Assembly: GCF_012489685.1 (NCBI RefSeq) | Contig: NC_080044.1 | Location: 28,810,369-28,874,368 of the forward strand | Length of the DNA: 64,000 bases | Reading direction: 5' to 3' | DNA from: Lotus japonicus | Lineage: Eukaryota > Streptophyta > Magnoliopsida > Fabales > Fabaceae | In this document: piece by piece, positions 32,442 to 44,302 of the stretch | Layout: the number at the start of each line of letters is the position of its first letter | Numbering within the stretch: the first letter of the stretch is position 1 | Made by a program: the position numbers and the translations under genes | The notes under the pieces: model-generated | What the model saw: only the letters and a program-made list of their open reading frames with translations | Told to the model about the DNA's origin: nothing | The model's database searches: none

Positions 32442-35291
32442 CTAAGGTTTGTCAGTGCGGCGCAGAAGTTCCATCATCATTTGCTTCATCTCAATCAGCA
32501 TGGATTCATGAGTGTCAAGACGTTGTTCCATGATGTCGAGTCTGGATGAGCTTGTCTGAGTAGAGCTGGAAGGAACATTCTGAGCAGCTTGAGGTTCTGG
32601 AATGGAAGCAGAAGCAGCAGGAGTAAACACAACTGGTGCAAGTCGCTCTGCCTCAGCCTCAGCTTCAAGACGCTCTGCCTCAAGTCTGGCTTGTTCAGCC
32701 TGAGCTGTTGCTTGACGTGCAGCTTCTTCTGCTTGTTCTTTCTTTCTCTTGGCTTCTTCAATAGCTTCAAGAAGCTTATTTCTCTGTTCTAGTTCATGAA
32801 GAGCCACCCGTCTAGCAAACCTTTGCTTGGCAGCCTCAATCCTCTGACTTCCCTCTGCATGCAGGAGCTGCATCATGATTGGAAACTGAGCCACTAGCCA
32901 AGTGCTCAAATTGTTCCACTCATCAGCCACACTTTCAGCATTCTCACTGAGGTCAGTCTGACCGTGCACATTGCGGAGCCTCAAGGAGGCTTCATGATAG
33001 AAAATATTGATGCACTCAGAGAGAGATGTGGGTTGGAGGTGAGTATAGGGAATGATGGAGAGGTTGGTTTCAGGAGAGGCTGGGTGATTGCTGCTATGAG
33101 CTTCAGAGGCACCTTGTGGAGAACCAATGTTAATCATGGGAGCATTGGGTTCAGAGGTTCCAAGGTGAGGGTCTGAAGTTTCAACCAGAGGGTGAGGTGA
33201 TCTAACCGAGGATTGGTTAGACACTGATTGTTCGGGTTCAGGGTCTGGTTGAATGGGCTCTTGTTGGTCAGGGACAGGGTGAGCTTGTTGAACTAAGGGG
33301 TCTGCCTCTTGGATAGGATTGGCCAAGATAGGTTCATCTGGGTCAACTAGACGTTCAGGTCTAGGGCCAGGATATCTCCTAGGGCTTGGACAGGTAAGGT
33401 AATACTCTTCCAAGGCAGATACCTTCTCTTTTCTAACCTCCATGAATTTTCTAATTGATTCAGAGGTATTGGAGGGAGGAGAGTCAATAACATTGATTGG
33501 GAAGGATACAGGTGTGAAGGCTGTTGAAGAGTCTGTATCCGTGGTTCTGGCAGCAGGACGTGCTGATGCTCTGGGAGCAGAGTGATCAGACGTTCTGGGT
33601 TGTGGTTCTGTTTGGTTGGGCTCGGGTTGGTCATGGATGATGGGTTCAGAAGATAATGGGTCGTACGGAATGGTAATGAGAGAGGTTGGATCTTCTGACC
33701 TAGAGGTTTGGGTCTGAAGCAAATTCCAGAGAGGTGCTTCAGTAGGAGAAGGTTGAAAGAAGGAGGATCTTGGGGAATGTGGTGGAGTGGTGGTTTGTGC
33801 GGCTGGCTGGGATTCAGGAATAGGAGTGAGGGGATTTGAGGAGTGTTTGAGCATAGCAGAAATAGGGAGTGCATCAAATAAATTCAAATCATCATCAGAA
33901 GCAAGTGCAGGCTTACTTGAATGTGCTGATGATCGAGTCACTCTGGCAGGAGGTTCAGTCCTTCTGACCACTGCAGCAGCTGGTTCCACCCGAGTAGGCT
34001 TCACCACGATTCTGACTTTCTTCTGCTTTTTCTTTGGAGGACCATCCTCACTATCATCATCATCACCATCATCAGGCTTGCTCTTCGTCTTCTTGACCAG
34101 AGGGACATCAGATTCTTCAGAGGATTCTTCCAGAACCATCTTCCTCTTGGTTTTCTTCTTGGGAGGAGAAGGAAACTCTGGAGCTGGTGGAAGTCTGCTG
34201 ACGAAATCATCAAGGTCAATCTCGAATCCTTGAGCCCTGAGGTCTTCAACATAGCATCTGATGGCGTCAGGATGGTCTGCTTGAGTCCACAGAGGGTAGT
34301 CATTCAGAGGCATTCTTCTTCCTCTGATCTCAGAAGATGTGTCTTCACGAGCAGGAGCAATCTTTTTCTGGACCAAACCCATTTTCTTCAGAGAGTTGGC
34401 AGTGAAGACATCGCTGACAATTGAGCTCAAGTCCTCTGTGCAACCAGCATTGATCAAATCTTGCACCAAGTTGCTTTCAATGAGAAAGTCTGAGAGCAGC
34501 CTCCCAAAAGGGATATATTTGATTGCAGACTTGATGGAGGCGGTGGTGCGAGACTTCCGGATGCATTCCTTCAAGTAGGAGAACAGGAAGTAGGGAAGGC
34601 AGATCTTCTCCTGATTTTGGATGAAAAACAGCATCGCCTTCTGGTTGAAGTTGATGTAATCTGGGGAACTGCCCTTCGGTCTCTGATTGATGCAGTTGAG
34701 CAGGATCTTGTGCCAGATCCTGAGTTTGGGGTGAAGGTCCATCACCTTGTAACTCGTCTTGCCCGGTTTGAAGGTGGTGTACAGGGCCTGGTTGACTATG
34801 TCCTTGGTGCTGGGTTTCAGCTTCGATTCCGTCAATTGGAAACGATACCCATAAGCAGTATCTGCACCTAGCAGATTCACGAATGACTTCTCAGTGATAA
34901 TGATCTTCCTGCCAAGAATGTGAGAGACCACCTGAGTGTCATCGCAGTCTTCGTGCTTCCAGAATTCCTTTACCAATTTCTCATACACCGGTCCTTGAAG
35001 TCGGTTGAAATAATTTCCCCAACCTTGAGCTTGGACTTCAGGACGAAGATCAAACCCATTTGCAGCCAAGTTATCGAGGTTGAATCTCCATTCTGCCAGG
35101 ACTTGGAGTTCCTCAGGAGGAAATACGTAGTGAACGGCACAGCCCCGTTCTGCAATAGGAACAATTTGCTCTTGAGCTTGAACTTGTTCTTGTGCCGGGT
35201 TCTCAGAGCCCCTTTGACCCGTTGCCAAACCTACTACCATGTGAGGGAACTGAGGTTCATCTGCAGCAGATCTTCTGGTTTGTCTCACCAT
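32442..35291 (-). CDS. SIRE 'env-like' ORF, copy A (949 aa)
   Basis: Minus strand, third gene of the element after pol. I start it at the ATG at 35291 (MVRQTRRSAADEPQ). The 52-codon upstream extension is in-frame here but not in copy B, so it is probably leader. Residues about 50-300 resemble the 'putative plant transposon protein' domain (YFNRLQGPVYEKLVKEFW, LHPKLRIWHKILLNCINQRP, LPYFLFSYLKECI). Next come acidic/basic clusters with nuclear-localisation character (KKKTKRK, PPKKKQKKVR). The long middle is Pro/Ser-rich. Near the C-terminus is a Glu/Ala-rich coiled coil (EEAKRKKEQAEEAARQATAQ) and a final helix (MEQRLDTHESMLIEMKQMMM). No transmembrane segment is evident, so a true envelope role is doubtful. 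Intact here; biochemical role unknown. Confidence 0.8.
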   Translation of the reverse strand: MVRQTRRSAADEPQFPHMVVGLATGQRGSENPAQEQVQAQEQIVPIAERGCAVHYVFPPEELQVLAEWRFNLDNLAANGFDLRPEVQAQGWGNYFNRLQGPVYEKLVKEFWKHEDCDDTQVVSHILGRKIIITEKSFVNLLGADTAYGYRFQLTESKLKPSTKDIVNQALYTTFKPGKTSYKVMDLHPKLRIWHKILLNCINQRPKGSSPDYINFNQKAMLFFIQNQEKICLPYFLFSYLKECIRKSRTTASIKSAIKYIPFGRLLSDFLIESNLVQDLINAGCTEDLSSIVSDVFTANSLKKMGLVQKKIAPAREDTSSEIRGRRMPLNDYPLWTQADHPDAIRCYVEDLRAQGFEIDLDDFVSRLPPAPEFPSPPKKKTKRKMVLEESSEESDVPLVKKTKSKPDDGDDDDSEDGPPKKKQKKVRIVVKPTRVEPAAAVVRRTEPPARVTRSSAHSSKPALASDDDLNLFDALPISAMLKHSSNPLTPIPESQPAAQTTTPPHSPRSSFFQPSPTEAPLWNLLQTQTSRSEDPTSLITIPYDPLSSEPIIHDQPEPNQTEPQPRTSDHSAPRASARPAARTTDTDSSTAFTPVSFPINVIDSPPSNTSESIRKFMEVRKEKVSALEEYYLTCPSPRRYPGPRPERLVDPDEPILANPIQEADPLVQQAHPVPDQQEPIQPDPEPEQSVSNQSSVRSPHPLVETSDPHLGTSEPNAPMINIGSPQGASEAHSSNHPASPETNLSIIPYTHLQPTSLSECINIFYHEASLRLRNVHGQTDLSENAESVADEWNNLSTWLVAQFPIMMQLLHAEGSQRIEAAKQRFARRVALHELEQRNKLLEAIEEAKRKKEQAEEAARQATAQAEQARLEAERLEAEAEAERLAPVVFTPAASASIPEPQAAQNVPSSSTQTSSSRLDIMEQRLDTHESMLIEMKQMMMELLRRTDKP

Positions 35292-35734
35292 TTTGAAGAG
35301 GTTGAAGGTTTGAGGTAGAAGATGAAGTTTGAAGGATGAAGAGAGATCGAGAGAGAAATCAAGAAAGAGGCGGTTTTGAAAAGCAGAGAGTGCGAGAGTG
35401 AAAACCGGAAGTGAGAGAGAACGTGTGTGTATAGTGGGTTTTATCAAATAACCGTTGTTGATTCAAAAAGCACTTTAAGATCAACGGTTGAAAATTAAAG
35501 ATAGATAGTAACAGTAAAATACACAATCACACACAGGAGATAAGCATATCTACACGCAATCATAACAGACTGTCACACGGGCACAAGGAACTATGCATCA
35601 GAAATTCTGACACACGTGTTGTTGTCTCAGCTTCAGAGTCAGTACCAGTGGGCACACACACTCTGATTGAGTTACCTTCTGGACTAGACATCTTCTGATC
35701 AAGAAGTATCATAGTCAGAGGTTCTGATCCATCT

Positions 35735-38362
35735 TCACTCTGGACAAAAGTCCATGTTTAGATTTTTCAGAATAAAATTAAATCTATCTTCAGCTAAGGG
35801 CTTTGTAAAGATATCTGCCCATTGATGGTCAGTATCAACAAACTTCAGAAGAAGTACGTCCTTTTGTACATAATCTCTAATAAAGTGATACTTTACCTCA
35901 ATGTGCTTTGCCCTTGAATGCAAGATAGGATTCTTACTCAATGAGATTGCAGCAGTGTTATCACAATAGATTGGGATATTGCTCTCAAGGATCTGATAAT
36001 CCTCCAGCTGATGTTTCATCCAGAGCATCTGAGTGCTGCATATTGCTGCTGAGATATATTCTGCCTCTGCAGTTGATAGTGCAATGGTTGATTGCCTCTT
36101 GCTTGCCCATGAGACTAGATTGCCTCCCAGAAATTGACAATTTCCGGAAGTACTTTTTCTCTCTGTTCTATCTCCAGCATAATCAGCATCACAATAACCT
36201 GAAAGCTTATACTCTGATGTTTTCTTATACATCAAGCCTAGGTTAGTGGTGCCTTTCAGATACCTTAGGATCCTCTTAACAGCAGTTAAGTGGGTTTCCC
36301 TTGGATCTGATTGGAAACGAGCACATAAGTGAACACTAAATAGTATGTCTGGCCTAGATGCAGTTAAGTATAGAAGTGAACCTATCATTCCACGATAGAG
36401 CTTCTGACATACTTTACCACTTTTATCTTCTTTCTCCAGAATGCATGTTGGATGCATTGGAGTCTTGGCCACTGTAGATTCCAGCATATTGAACTTCTTC
36501 AGAAGTTCTTTAGTGTACTTGCTCTGATGGATATATGTTCCTTCTGGTGTTTGATCAACTTGTATTCCCAGAAAGTACTTTAATTCTCCCATCATACTCA
36601 TCTCAAATTCAGCCTGCATCATCTCAGAAAATTCTTTGCATAGAGATTGATTAGCAGAACCAAATATAATATCATCAACATAAATTTGCACAATTAAGAT
36701 ATCATCTTTATAAGTCTTGCAAAAAAGAGTTGTATCTACTTTACCCCTTACAAACTCATTCTCCAGAAGGAATGAGCTAAGTCTCTCATACCATGCTCTG
36801 GGAGCTTGCTTCAGACCGTAGAGTGATTTCTTCAATTTGAACACATGGTCTGGTTTCTTTTCATCTTCAAAACCTGGGGGTTGATGAACATAGACTTCCT
36901 CTGAGATATAACCATTTAGGAAGGCACTCTTTACGTCCATCTGATGTAGAACTATGTTGTGATTTACTGAGAAAGAGATCAACAGTCTGATTGCCTCCAG
37001 TCTTGCTACCGGAGCAAATGTTTCAGTGTAGTCTATTCCTTCTTGCTGGCTGTAGCCTTGAGCAACTAGCCTTGCCTTGTTTCTGACTACATCTCCTTTC
37101 TCATTCAGCTTGTTTCTGAATACCCATTTCGTTCCAATAACATGAACATTCTCAGGCTTCTTCACTAAGCTCCAAACATCGTTCTTGGAAAATTGATTCA
37201 ATTCTTCTTCCATGGCCAGAATCCACTCCTTGTCCTGAAGAGCTTCATCTATGGACTTGGGTTCAATTAAGGACACCAATCCTTTCAGACTCAGCAAGGT
37301 CTCTTCAGAGGGTCTGAAGGCAGATCTGGTTCTGACTAGTTCATCTTTGTTGCCCAGAATCAATTCCTTAGGATGAGCTGCAGTGATTCTGCTCTTCTTC
37401 AGAGTTTGTGAGTTAGAGGGACCAGCTTCTTCCTCTGGTTCATCTTCCTCTGGCTCAACTTCCTCTGGAGCTTTGCCTTTGTCAGAAACATTAATGCTTA
37501 AATCTGCAAACTTTTCAACTAGCTTTGACTGGTCAGAGTCAAGCTTATCATCAAATCTAACATGAATAGATTCTTCAATAGTCTTAGCATCAGTATTATA
37601 AAATCTAAAACCTTTAGATCTATCAGAATAACCAAGTAATAGACACTTAGAAGACTTAGCATCAAATTTATGCAATCTATCCTTAGTATTGAGAACATAA
37701 CAAACACAGCCAAAAGGATGAAAATAAGAAATGTTGGGTTTTATGTTCTTCCACAATTCATAAGGAGTCTTATTCAGAATTGGTCTCACAGAGATTCTGT
37801 TCTGAATGTAACATGCTGTATTTACTGCCTCTGCCCAAAAGTGCTTAGCCATGCCAGTTTCTTGGAGCATGGTTCTAGCCATCTCCTGAAGAGTTCTGTT
37901 CTTCCTCTCAACAACACCATTTTGTTGAGGAGTTCTGGGACAAGAGAAATCATGTGCAATTCCATAGGAATCAAACAGACTCTCAAACTTGTCATTCTCA
38001 AACTCTCCACCATGGTCACTTCTGACACGCACAATCCTACAAGCCTTCTCGTTTTGAACTTGAGCAATGAAGGTAGAGAACACAGCATGAGACTCATCCT
38101 TGCGGGTTAGAAACTTTACCCATGTCCAGCGGCTATAGTCATCAACGATAACCATCCATATCTCTTGCCACCTATAGACTCAGTTTTCACTGGTCCAAAC
38201 AGGTCGATATGCAGAAGTTCTAACGGCCTTGAGGTTGAGACAACATTCTTTGCCTTGAAAGGGACTTTTGTGAATTTGCCTTTCTGACATGCTTCACAAA
38301 GAGCGTCTGAAGCGAACTTCAGATTGGGTAAGCCCCTGACAAGTTTAGCTTGCTCAGCTGAG
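35735..38362 (-). pseudogene. SIRE copy A pol, 5'-truncated at gap and frameshifted
   Basis: Minus strand. Covers integrase from the zinc-finger Cys pair (CEACQKGKF) and HIDLFGPV, through SDHGGEF and [11 protein letters not shown], reverse transcriptase (YVDDIIFG), to RNase H ([25 protein letters not shown]), ending FCPE at 35735. Compared with copy B, one G is missing near 38156 (GATATGG-ATGG), which puts the integrase start out of frame. Protease and gag lie beyond the N gap. Protein identity to B is about 99% across 806 residues (eight differences counted). Frame reading into the N run is meaningless. Confidence 0.9.
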
Positions 38363-38462
38363 NNNNNNNNNNNNNNNNNNNNNNNNNNNNNNNNNNNNNN
38401 NNNNNNNNNNNNNNNNNNNNNNNNNNNNNNNNNNNNNNNNNNNNNNNNNNNNNNNNNNNNNN
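38363..38462. other. Assembly gap (100 N)
   Basis: Exactly 100 Ns, the usual placeholder for unknown length. It replaces the 5' part of copy A (rest of pol, gag, primer site, LTR) and the first ~350 bases of copy B's 5' LTR, so the true missing sequence is at least several kilobases. Copies A and B face each other across it. Confidence 0.95.
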
Positions 38463-39328
38463 GCAGAAGCTGAATAGTGGAAACTCTGAAGTCCAGAAGC
38501 AAGAAACTCTGAAGGCCATGTTCTTCCGTCTGAGTTCAGAATCAGAAGATACAATGGTCAGAGGATCTGTGCTTTCCCTCTGACTCTGATCAACCCGGCT
38601 TCACAAGTTCCAATATGAAGTATTCCTCCGATCAGAAGTCTCCTAGGTTAAAAGGTCAAGTCGCTATTCAAGTACAAAAGCAAGTGTACTTCCTGACGAC
38701 CTACCTAACGTTCTCAAGCCACAGCAGAAGCTGGATTTTCCAGAACTGCCCTCCAATGGTAGCATTTCCCATGCAACGCTCAACCCTAATCCTTGGAGTA
38801 TATATAGAGGCTGAAGATTGAAAGAAGCGGCTAGAAAGAAGAGAAGAAGTAATACACACGCGCTAGACATATTCAAAATATTCTAAGCTTTCTTTCATCT
38901 GAAATTCATTGAGTTTACAATTAGCTTTTTAGAAGCAAATCTCTTGTAAACAATTCTTTGATAAACAGTTTGTTTAGTTCCTTTAGGAGATCAAGGTTGA
39001 TCGGATCCTAGAGAAGACTAAGAGAGTGAATCTTAGTGTGAGCTAAGTCAGTGTAATTGTTAGTCACTTGTAGGTTTCAAGTGCAGTTGTAACTCTTACC
39101 TGATTAGTGGATTGCCTTCATTCGAAGAAGGAAGAAATCACTTAACGGGTGGACTGGAGTAGCTTGAGTGATTTATCAAGTGAACCAGGATAAAATCCTT
39201 GTGTGCTTTTCTATCTCTTATCTTTAGCACTTAAGTTCTCGAAAGATTTGTCCTAAATCTTTAAGGTGGAAGTTTTGTTCTGAAAACGTTATTCAAACCC
39301 CCCCTTTCTACCGTTTTTCATACCTTCA
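38463..39328 (+). mobile_element. SIRE copy B 5' LTR (5' end lost in gap)
   Basis: The last 866 bases of the LTR, ending CATACCTTCA just before the primer site. It differs from the LTR at 49002-50221 at only about ten sites or small indels by eye, roughly 1%. Confidence 0.9.
38799..38808 (+). promoter_or_regulatory. TATA box of SIRE copy B 5' LTR
   Basis: TATATATAGA after CCTTGGAG, conserved in all complete LTRs. It should drive the genomic RNA of copy B. Confidence 0.7.
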
Positions 39329-39329
39329 A

Positions 39330-39342
39330 TTGGTATCAGAGC
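39330..39342 (+). other. Primer-binding site, copy B
   Basis: TTGGTATCAGAGC, complementary to the 3' end of plant initiator tRNA-Met, two bases after the LTR end. Confidence 0.92.
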
Positions 39343-39399
39343 GCAAGTTCTGATTACCACACTAACAGTGTTCAGTGATCCGGGCCGGTGTGAAAACCA

Positions 39400-41310
39400 A
39401 TGGCTGCCACCACCAGTGAAACTCAAAGAGATGGTTACAATGCAAAGCCTCCTATGTTCGACGGTCAAAGGTTCGAATATTGGAAAGATAGACTGGAAAG
39501 TTTCTTTCTGGGTTTCGATGCAGATCTCTGGGATATTATTGTGGATGGCTACGAGCGTCCAGTTGATGCAGATGGCAAGAAGATCCCAAGGTCAGAGATG
39601 ACTGCAGATCAAAAGAAGCTGTACTCACAACATCACAAAGCAAGAGCAATTCTTCTAAGTACTATTTCCTATGAAGAGTACCAGAAGATTACAGATCGTG
39701 AGTTTGCTAAAGGCATTTTTGAATCTCTGAAGATGTCTCATGAAGGAAACAAGAAAGTCAAAGAATCAAAGGCATTGTCTTTGATCCAAAAGTATGAATC
39801 CTTCATCATGGAGCCAAATGAGTCCATTGAAGAAATGTTCTCCAGATTTCAATTGCTTGTAGCTGGCATACGACCTCTCAGCAAGAGCTACACAACAAAA
39901 GATCATGTCATAAGGGTCATCAGGTGTCTTCCTGAAAGTTGGATGCCTTTGGTGACTTCAATAGAGCTCACGAGAGACGTTGAGAATATGAGTTTAGAAG
40001 AACTCATCAGCATTTTGAAATGCCATGAGCTGAAGCGCTCAGAGATGCAAGATCTGAGGAAAAAGTCCATAGCCTTGAAATCCAAATCTGAAAAGGCTAA
40101 GGTTGAGAAGTCAAAGGCTCTTCAAGCTGAAGAAGAAGAATCTGAAGAAGCATCAGAAGATTCTGATGAAGATGAGCTGACTCTGATCTCCAAGAGACTC
40201 AACCGCATCTGGAAGCACAGGCAGAGCAAGTTCAAAGGCTCTGGAAAGGCAAGAGGAAAGTCTGAATCCTCAGGTCAGAAGAAGTCATCAATCAAGGAAG
40301 TCACTTGCTTTGAGTGCAAAGAATCAGGGCACTACAAAAGTGACTGTCCAAAATTGAAGAAGGACAAGAAGCCAAAGAAGCACTTCAAGACCAAGAAGAG
40401 TCTGATGGTGACATTTGATGAATTAGAGTCAGAGGATGTTGACTCTGATGGTGAAGTCCAAGGACTCATGGCCATTGTCAAAGACAAAGGAGCAGAGTCA
40501 AAGGAAGCTGTTGACTCTGACTCAGAATCAGAAGGAGATCCTAACTCAGACGATGAAAATGAGGTATTCGCTTCTTTCTCTACCTCTGAACTGAAACATG
40601 CTTTGTCTGATATCATGGATAAGTATAACTCTTTATTGTCTAAGCATAAAAAGTTGAAAAAGAACTTATCTGCTGTTTCCAAGACTCCTTCTGAACATGA
40701 GAAAATTATTTCTGATTTGAAAAATGAAAATCATGCTTTGGTAAATTCTAACTCTGTGCTTAAGAACCAGATTGCGAAGTTAGAAGAAATTGTTGCCTGT
40801 GATGCCTCTGATTGTAGAAATGAATCTAAGTATGAAAAGTCTTTTCAAAGATTCCTAGCTAAAAGCGTGGATAGAAGCCTAATGGCTTCAATGATCTATG
40901 GCGTAAGCAGAAATGGAATGCATGGCATTGGCTATTCTAAACCAATTAGAAATGAGCCCTCTGTGTCTAAAGCTAAATCTTTATATGAATGCTTTGTTCC
41001 CTCTGGTACCATATTGCCTGATCCTGTACCTGCTAAGGTTGCTAAAAACCCTCTTAAAAAGGGATCTTTCTCTATGACTAAATATCATGCAAATATTCCT
41101 TTAAAATATTATGTTGAGACACCCAAGGTGATCAGAACCTCTGGGGTAACTAACAAAAGAGGACCCAGAAAGTGGGTACCTAAGGACAAGATTATCTATG
41201 TTGCAGATATCCTTGATAGCTCCACTGAAACACCAATCATGGTATCTGGACAGTGGATGCTCGCGTCACATGACGGGAGAAAAGCGTATGTTCCGAGAGC
41301 TGAAACTTAA
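39400..41310 (+). CDS. gag: SIRE gag, copy B
   Basis: A 636-codon frame starting 58 bases after the primer site. The N-terminus (residues about 20-110) has [20 protein letters not shown] and [11 protein letters not shown]. The UBN2-type core runs to about 220 ([36 protein letters not shown]). A CCHC zinc knuckle [14 protein letters not shown] lies at about 303-316. Then come acidic runs and a coiled coil at about 400-470. It forms the particle and packages RNA. The last ~40 codons (from about 41190) read through the protease region out of frame; pol continues in the +1 frame, and both copies B and C keep this arrangement. How Gag-Pol is joined is unclear. Confidence 0.88.
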   Translation: MAATTSETQRDGYNAKPPMFDGQRFEYWKDRLESFFLGFDADLWDIIVDGYERPVDADGKKIPRSEMTADQKKLYSQHHKARAILLSTISYEEYQKITDREFAKGIFESLKMSHEGNKKVKESKALSLIQKYESFIMEPNESIEEMFSRFQLLVAGIRPLSKSYTTKDHVIRVIRCLPESWMPLVTSIELTRDVENMSLEELISILKCHELKRSEMQDLRKKSIALKSKSEKAKVEKSKALQAEEEESEEASEDSDEDELTLISKRLNRIWKHRQSKFKGSGKARGKSESSGQKKSSIKEVTCFECKESGHYKSDCPKLKKDKKPKKHFKTKKSLMVTFDELESEDVDSDGEVQGLMAIVKDKGAESKEAVDSDSESEGDPNSDDENEVFASFSTSELKHALSDIMDKYNSLLSKHKKLKKNLSAVSKTPSEHEKIISDLKNENHALVNSNSVLKNQIAKLEEIVACDASDCRNESKYEKSFQRFLAKSVDRSLMASMIYGVSRNGMHGIGYSKPIRNEPSVSKAKSLYECFVPSGTILPDPVPAKVAKNPLKKGSFSMTKYHANIPLKYYVETPKVIRTSGVTNKRGPRKWVPKDKIIYVADILDSSTETPIMVSGQWMLASHDGRKAYVPRAET

Positions 41311-44302
41311 GCCTGGAGGCGAAGTTGGCTTCGGAGGAAATGAAAAGGGTAAAATTATTGGTACTGGTACTATTTGTGTAGATAGTAGTCCATGCATTGA
41401 TAATGTTTTATTGGTAGACGGCTTAACACATAACTTATTGTCTATAAGTCAATTAGCTGACAAGGGTTATGATGTTATATTCAATCAAAAGTCCTGCCGG
41501 GCTGTAAGTCAGATCGATGGCTCTGTTCTGTTTAACAGCAAGAGGAAGAACAACACTTATAAGATCAGATTATCTGAGTTGGAGGCTCAGAATGTGAAGT
41601 GCCTTCTGTCTGTTAATGAAGAGCAGTGGGTATGGCATAGACGGTTAGGGCATGCCAGTATGAGAAAGATTTCTCAGCTGAGCAAGCTAAACCTTGTCAG
41701 GGGCTTACCCAATCTGAAGTTCGCTTCAGACGCTCTTTGTGAAGCATGTCAGAAAGGCAAATTCACAAAAGTCCCTTTCAAGGCAAAGAATGTTGTCTCA
41801 ACCTCAAGGCCGTTGGAACTTCTGCATATCGACCTGTTTGGACCAGTGAAAACTGAGTCTATAGGTGGCAAGAGATATGGGATGGTTATCGTTGATGACT
41901 ATAGCCGCTGGACATGGGTAAAGTTTCTAACCCGCAAGGATGAGTCTCATGCTGTGTTCTCTACCTTCATTGCTCAAGTGCAAAACGAGAAGGCTTGTAG
42001 GATTGTGCGTGTCAGAAGTGACCATGGTGGAGAGTTTGAGAATGACAAGTTTGAGAGTCTGTTTGATTCCTATGGAATTGCACATGATTTCTCTTGTCCC
42101 AGAACTCCTCAACAAAATGGTGTTGTTGAGAGGAAGAACAGAACTCTTCAGGAGATGGCTAGAACCATGCTCCAAGAAACTGGCATGGCTAAGCACTTTT
42201 GGGCAGAGGCAGTAAATACAGCATGTTACATTCAGAACAGAATCTCTGTGAGACCAATTCTGAATAAGACTCCCTATGAACTGTGGAAGAACATAAAACC
42301 CAACATTTCTTATTTTCATCCTTTTGGCTGTGTTTGTTATGTTCTCAATTCTAAGGATAGATTGCATAAATTTGATGCTAAGTCTTCTAAGTGTCTATTA
42401 CTTGGTTACTCTGATAGATCTAAAGGTTTTAGATTTTATAATACTGATGCTAAGACTATTGAAGAATCTATTCATGTTAGATTTGATGATAAGCTTGACT
42501 CTGACCAGTCAAAGCTAGTTGAAAAGTTTGCAGATTTAAGCATTAATGTTTCTGACAAAGGCAAAGCTCCAGAGGAAGTTGAGCCAGAGGAAGATGAACC
42601 AGAGGAAGAAGCTGGTCCCTCTAACTCACAAACTCTGAAGAAGAGCAGAATCACTGCAGCTCACCCTAAGGAATTGATTCTGGGCAACAAAGACGAACCA
42701 GTCAGAACCAGATCTGCCTTCAGACCCTCTGAAGAGACCTTGCTGAGTCTGAAAGGATTGGTGTCCTTAATTGAACCCAAGTCCATAGATGAAGCTCTTC
42801 AGGACAAGGAGTGGATTCTGGCCATGGAAGAAGAATTGAATCAATTTTCCAAGAACGATGTTTGGAGCTTAGTGAAGAAGCCTGAGAATGTTCATGTTAT
42901 TGGAACAAAATGGGTATTCAGAAACAAGCTGAATGAGAAAGGAGATGTAGTCAGAAACAAGGCAAGGCTAGTTGCTCAAGGCTACAGCCAGCAGGAAGGA
43001 ATAGACTACACTGAAACATTTGCTCCAGTAGCAAGACTGGAGGCAATCAGACTATTGATCTCTATCTCAGTAAATCACAACATAGTTCTACTTCAGATGG
43101 ACGTAAAGAGTGCCTTCCTAAATGGTTATATTTCAGAGGAAGTCTATGTTCATCAACCCCCAGGTTTTGAAGATGAGAAGAAACCAGACCATGTGTTCAA
43201 ATTGAAGAAATCACTCTATGGTCTGAAACAAGCTCCCAGAGCATGGTATGAGAGACTCAGCTCATTCCTTCTAGAGAATGAGTTTGTAAGGGGTAAAGTA
43301 GATACAACTCTTTTTTGCAAGACTTATAAAGATGATATCTTAATTGTGCAAATTTATGTTGATGATATTATATTTGGTTCTGCTAATCAATCTCTATGCA
43401 AAGAATTTTCTGAGATGATGCAGGCTGAATTCGAGATGAGTATGATGGGAGAATTAAAGTACTTTCTGGGAATACAAGTTGATCAAACACCAGCAGGAAC
43501 ATATATCCATCAGAGCAAGTACACTAAAGAACTTCTGAAGAAGTTCAATATGCTGGAATCTACAGTGGCCAAGACTCCAATGCATCCTACATGCATTCTG
43601 GAGAAAGAAGATAAAAGTGGTAAAGTATGTCAGAAGCTCTATCGTGGCATGATAGGTTCACTTCTATACTTAACTGCATCTAGGCCAGACATATTATTTA
43701 GTGTTCACTTATGTGCTCGCTTCCAATCAGATCCAAGGGAAACCCACTTAACTGCTGTTAAGAGGATCCTAAGGTATCTGAAAGGCACCACTAACCTTGG
43801 CTTGATGTATAAGAAAACATCAGAGTATAAGCTTTCAGGTTATTGTGATGCTGATTATGCTGGAGACAGAACAGAGAGAAAAAGTACTTCTGGAAATTGT
43901 CAATTTCTGGGAAGCAATCTAGTCTCATGGGCAAGCAAGAGGCAATCAACCATTGCACTATCAACTGCAGAAGCAGAATATATCTCAGCAGCAATATGCA
44001 GCACTCAGATGCTCTGGATGAAACATCAGCTGGAGGATTATCAGATCCTTGAGAGCAATATCCCAATCTATTGTGATAACATTGCTGCAATCTCATTAAG
44101 TAAGAATCCTATCTTGCATTCAAGGGCAAAGCACATTGAGGTAAAGTATCACTTTATTAGAGATTATGTACAGAAGGGCGTACTTCTTCTGAAGTTTGTT
44201 GATACTGACCATCAATGGGCAGATATCTTTACAAAGCCCTTAGCAGAGGATAGATTTAATTTTATTCTGAAAAATCTAAACATGGACTTTTGTCCAGAGT
44301 GA
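41198..44302 (+). CDS. pol: SIRE pol, copy B (protease, integrase, RT, RNase H)
   Basis: A 1034-codon intact frame, +1 relative to gag and overlapping it; the frame is open from about 41145, so the listed Met need not be the start. Protease [10 protein letters not shown] with Asp18. Integrase zinc-binding His147, His152, Cys181, Cys184; catalytic Asp212, Asp275, Glu311. Acidic linker about 460-475. Reverse transcriptase [11 protein letters not shown] (Asp635) and YVDD at 720-723. RNase H Asp884, Glu927, Asp960. Integrase precedes reverse transcriptase, so Ty1/copia. One notable change is CDNIAAIS where A and C have CDNTAAIS. It acts in the cytoplasmic particle and then at the chromosome. Probably still coding-competent. 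Confidence 0.93.
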   Translation: MLQISLIAPLKHQSWYLDSGCSRHMTGEKRMFRELKLKPGGEVGFGGNEKGKIIGTGTICVDSSPCIDNVLLVDGLTHNLLSISQLADKGYDVIFNQKSCRAVSQIDGSVLFNSKRKNNTYKIRLSELEAQNVKCLLSVNEEQWVWHRRLGHASMRKISQLSKLNLVRGLPNLKFASDALCEACQKGKFTKVPFKAKNVVSTSRPLELLHIDLFGPVKTESIGGKRYGMVIVDDYSRWTWVKFLTRKDESHAVFSTFIAQVQNEKACRIVRVRSDHGGEFENDKFESLFDSYGIAHDFSCPRTPQQNGVVERKNRTLQEMARTMLQETGMAKHFWAEAVNTACYIQNRISVRPILNKTPYELWKNIKPNISYFHPFGCVCYVLNSKDRLHKFDAKSSKCLLLGYSDRSKGFRFYNTDAKTIEESIHVRFDDKLDSDQSKLVEKFADLSINVSDKGKAPEEVEPEEDEPEEEAGPSNSQTLKKSRITAAHPKELILGNKDEPVRTRSAFRPSEETLLSLKGLVSLIEPKSIDEALQDKEWILAMEEELNQFSKNDVWSLVKKPENVHVIGTKWVFRNKLNEKGDVVRNKARLVAQGYSQQEGIDYTETFAPVARLEAIRLLISISVNHNIVLLQMDVKSAFLNGYISEEVYVHQPPGFEDEKKPDHVFKLKKSLYGLKQAPRAWYERLSSFLLENEFVRGKVDTTLFCKTYKDDILIVQIYVDDIIFGSANQSLCKEFSEMMQAEFEMSMMGELKYFLGIQVDQTPAGTYIHQSKYTKELLKKFNMLESTVAKTPMHPTCILEKEDKSGKVCQKLYRGMIGSLLYLTASRPDILFSVHLCARFQSDPRETHLTAVKRILRYLKGTTNLGLMYKKTSEYKLSGYCDADYAGDRTERKSTSGNCQFLGSNLVSWASKRQSTIALSTAEAEYISAAICSTQMLWMKHQLEDYQILESNIPIYCDNIAAISLSKNPILHSRAKHIEVKYHFIRDYVQKGVLLLKFVDTDHQWADIFTKPLAEDRFNFILKNLNMDFCPE

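Noticed and set aside
35292..35447. Hydrophobic N-terminal extension of the copy A env-like ORF as a signal peptide
   Set aside because: The matching sequence in copy B is in a different frame, so it is leader rather than protein.
38116..38554. ORFs reading across the N run
   Set aside because: Translation through Ns joins copy A pol to copy B LTR; an artefact of the gap.
40332..40682. Ser/Glu-rich ORFs on the strand opposite gag, pol and env-like genes
   Set aside because: Shadow frames of repetitive Glu/Ser/Asp codons; no promoter or conserved boundaries like those of the 130-aa antisense ORF.
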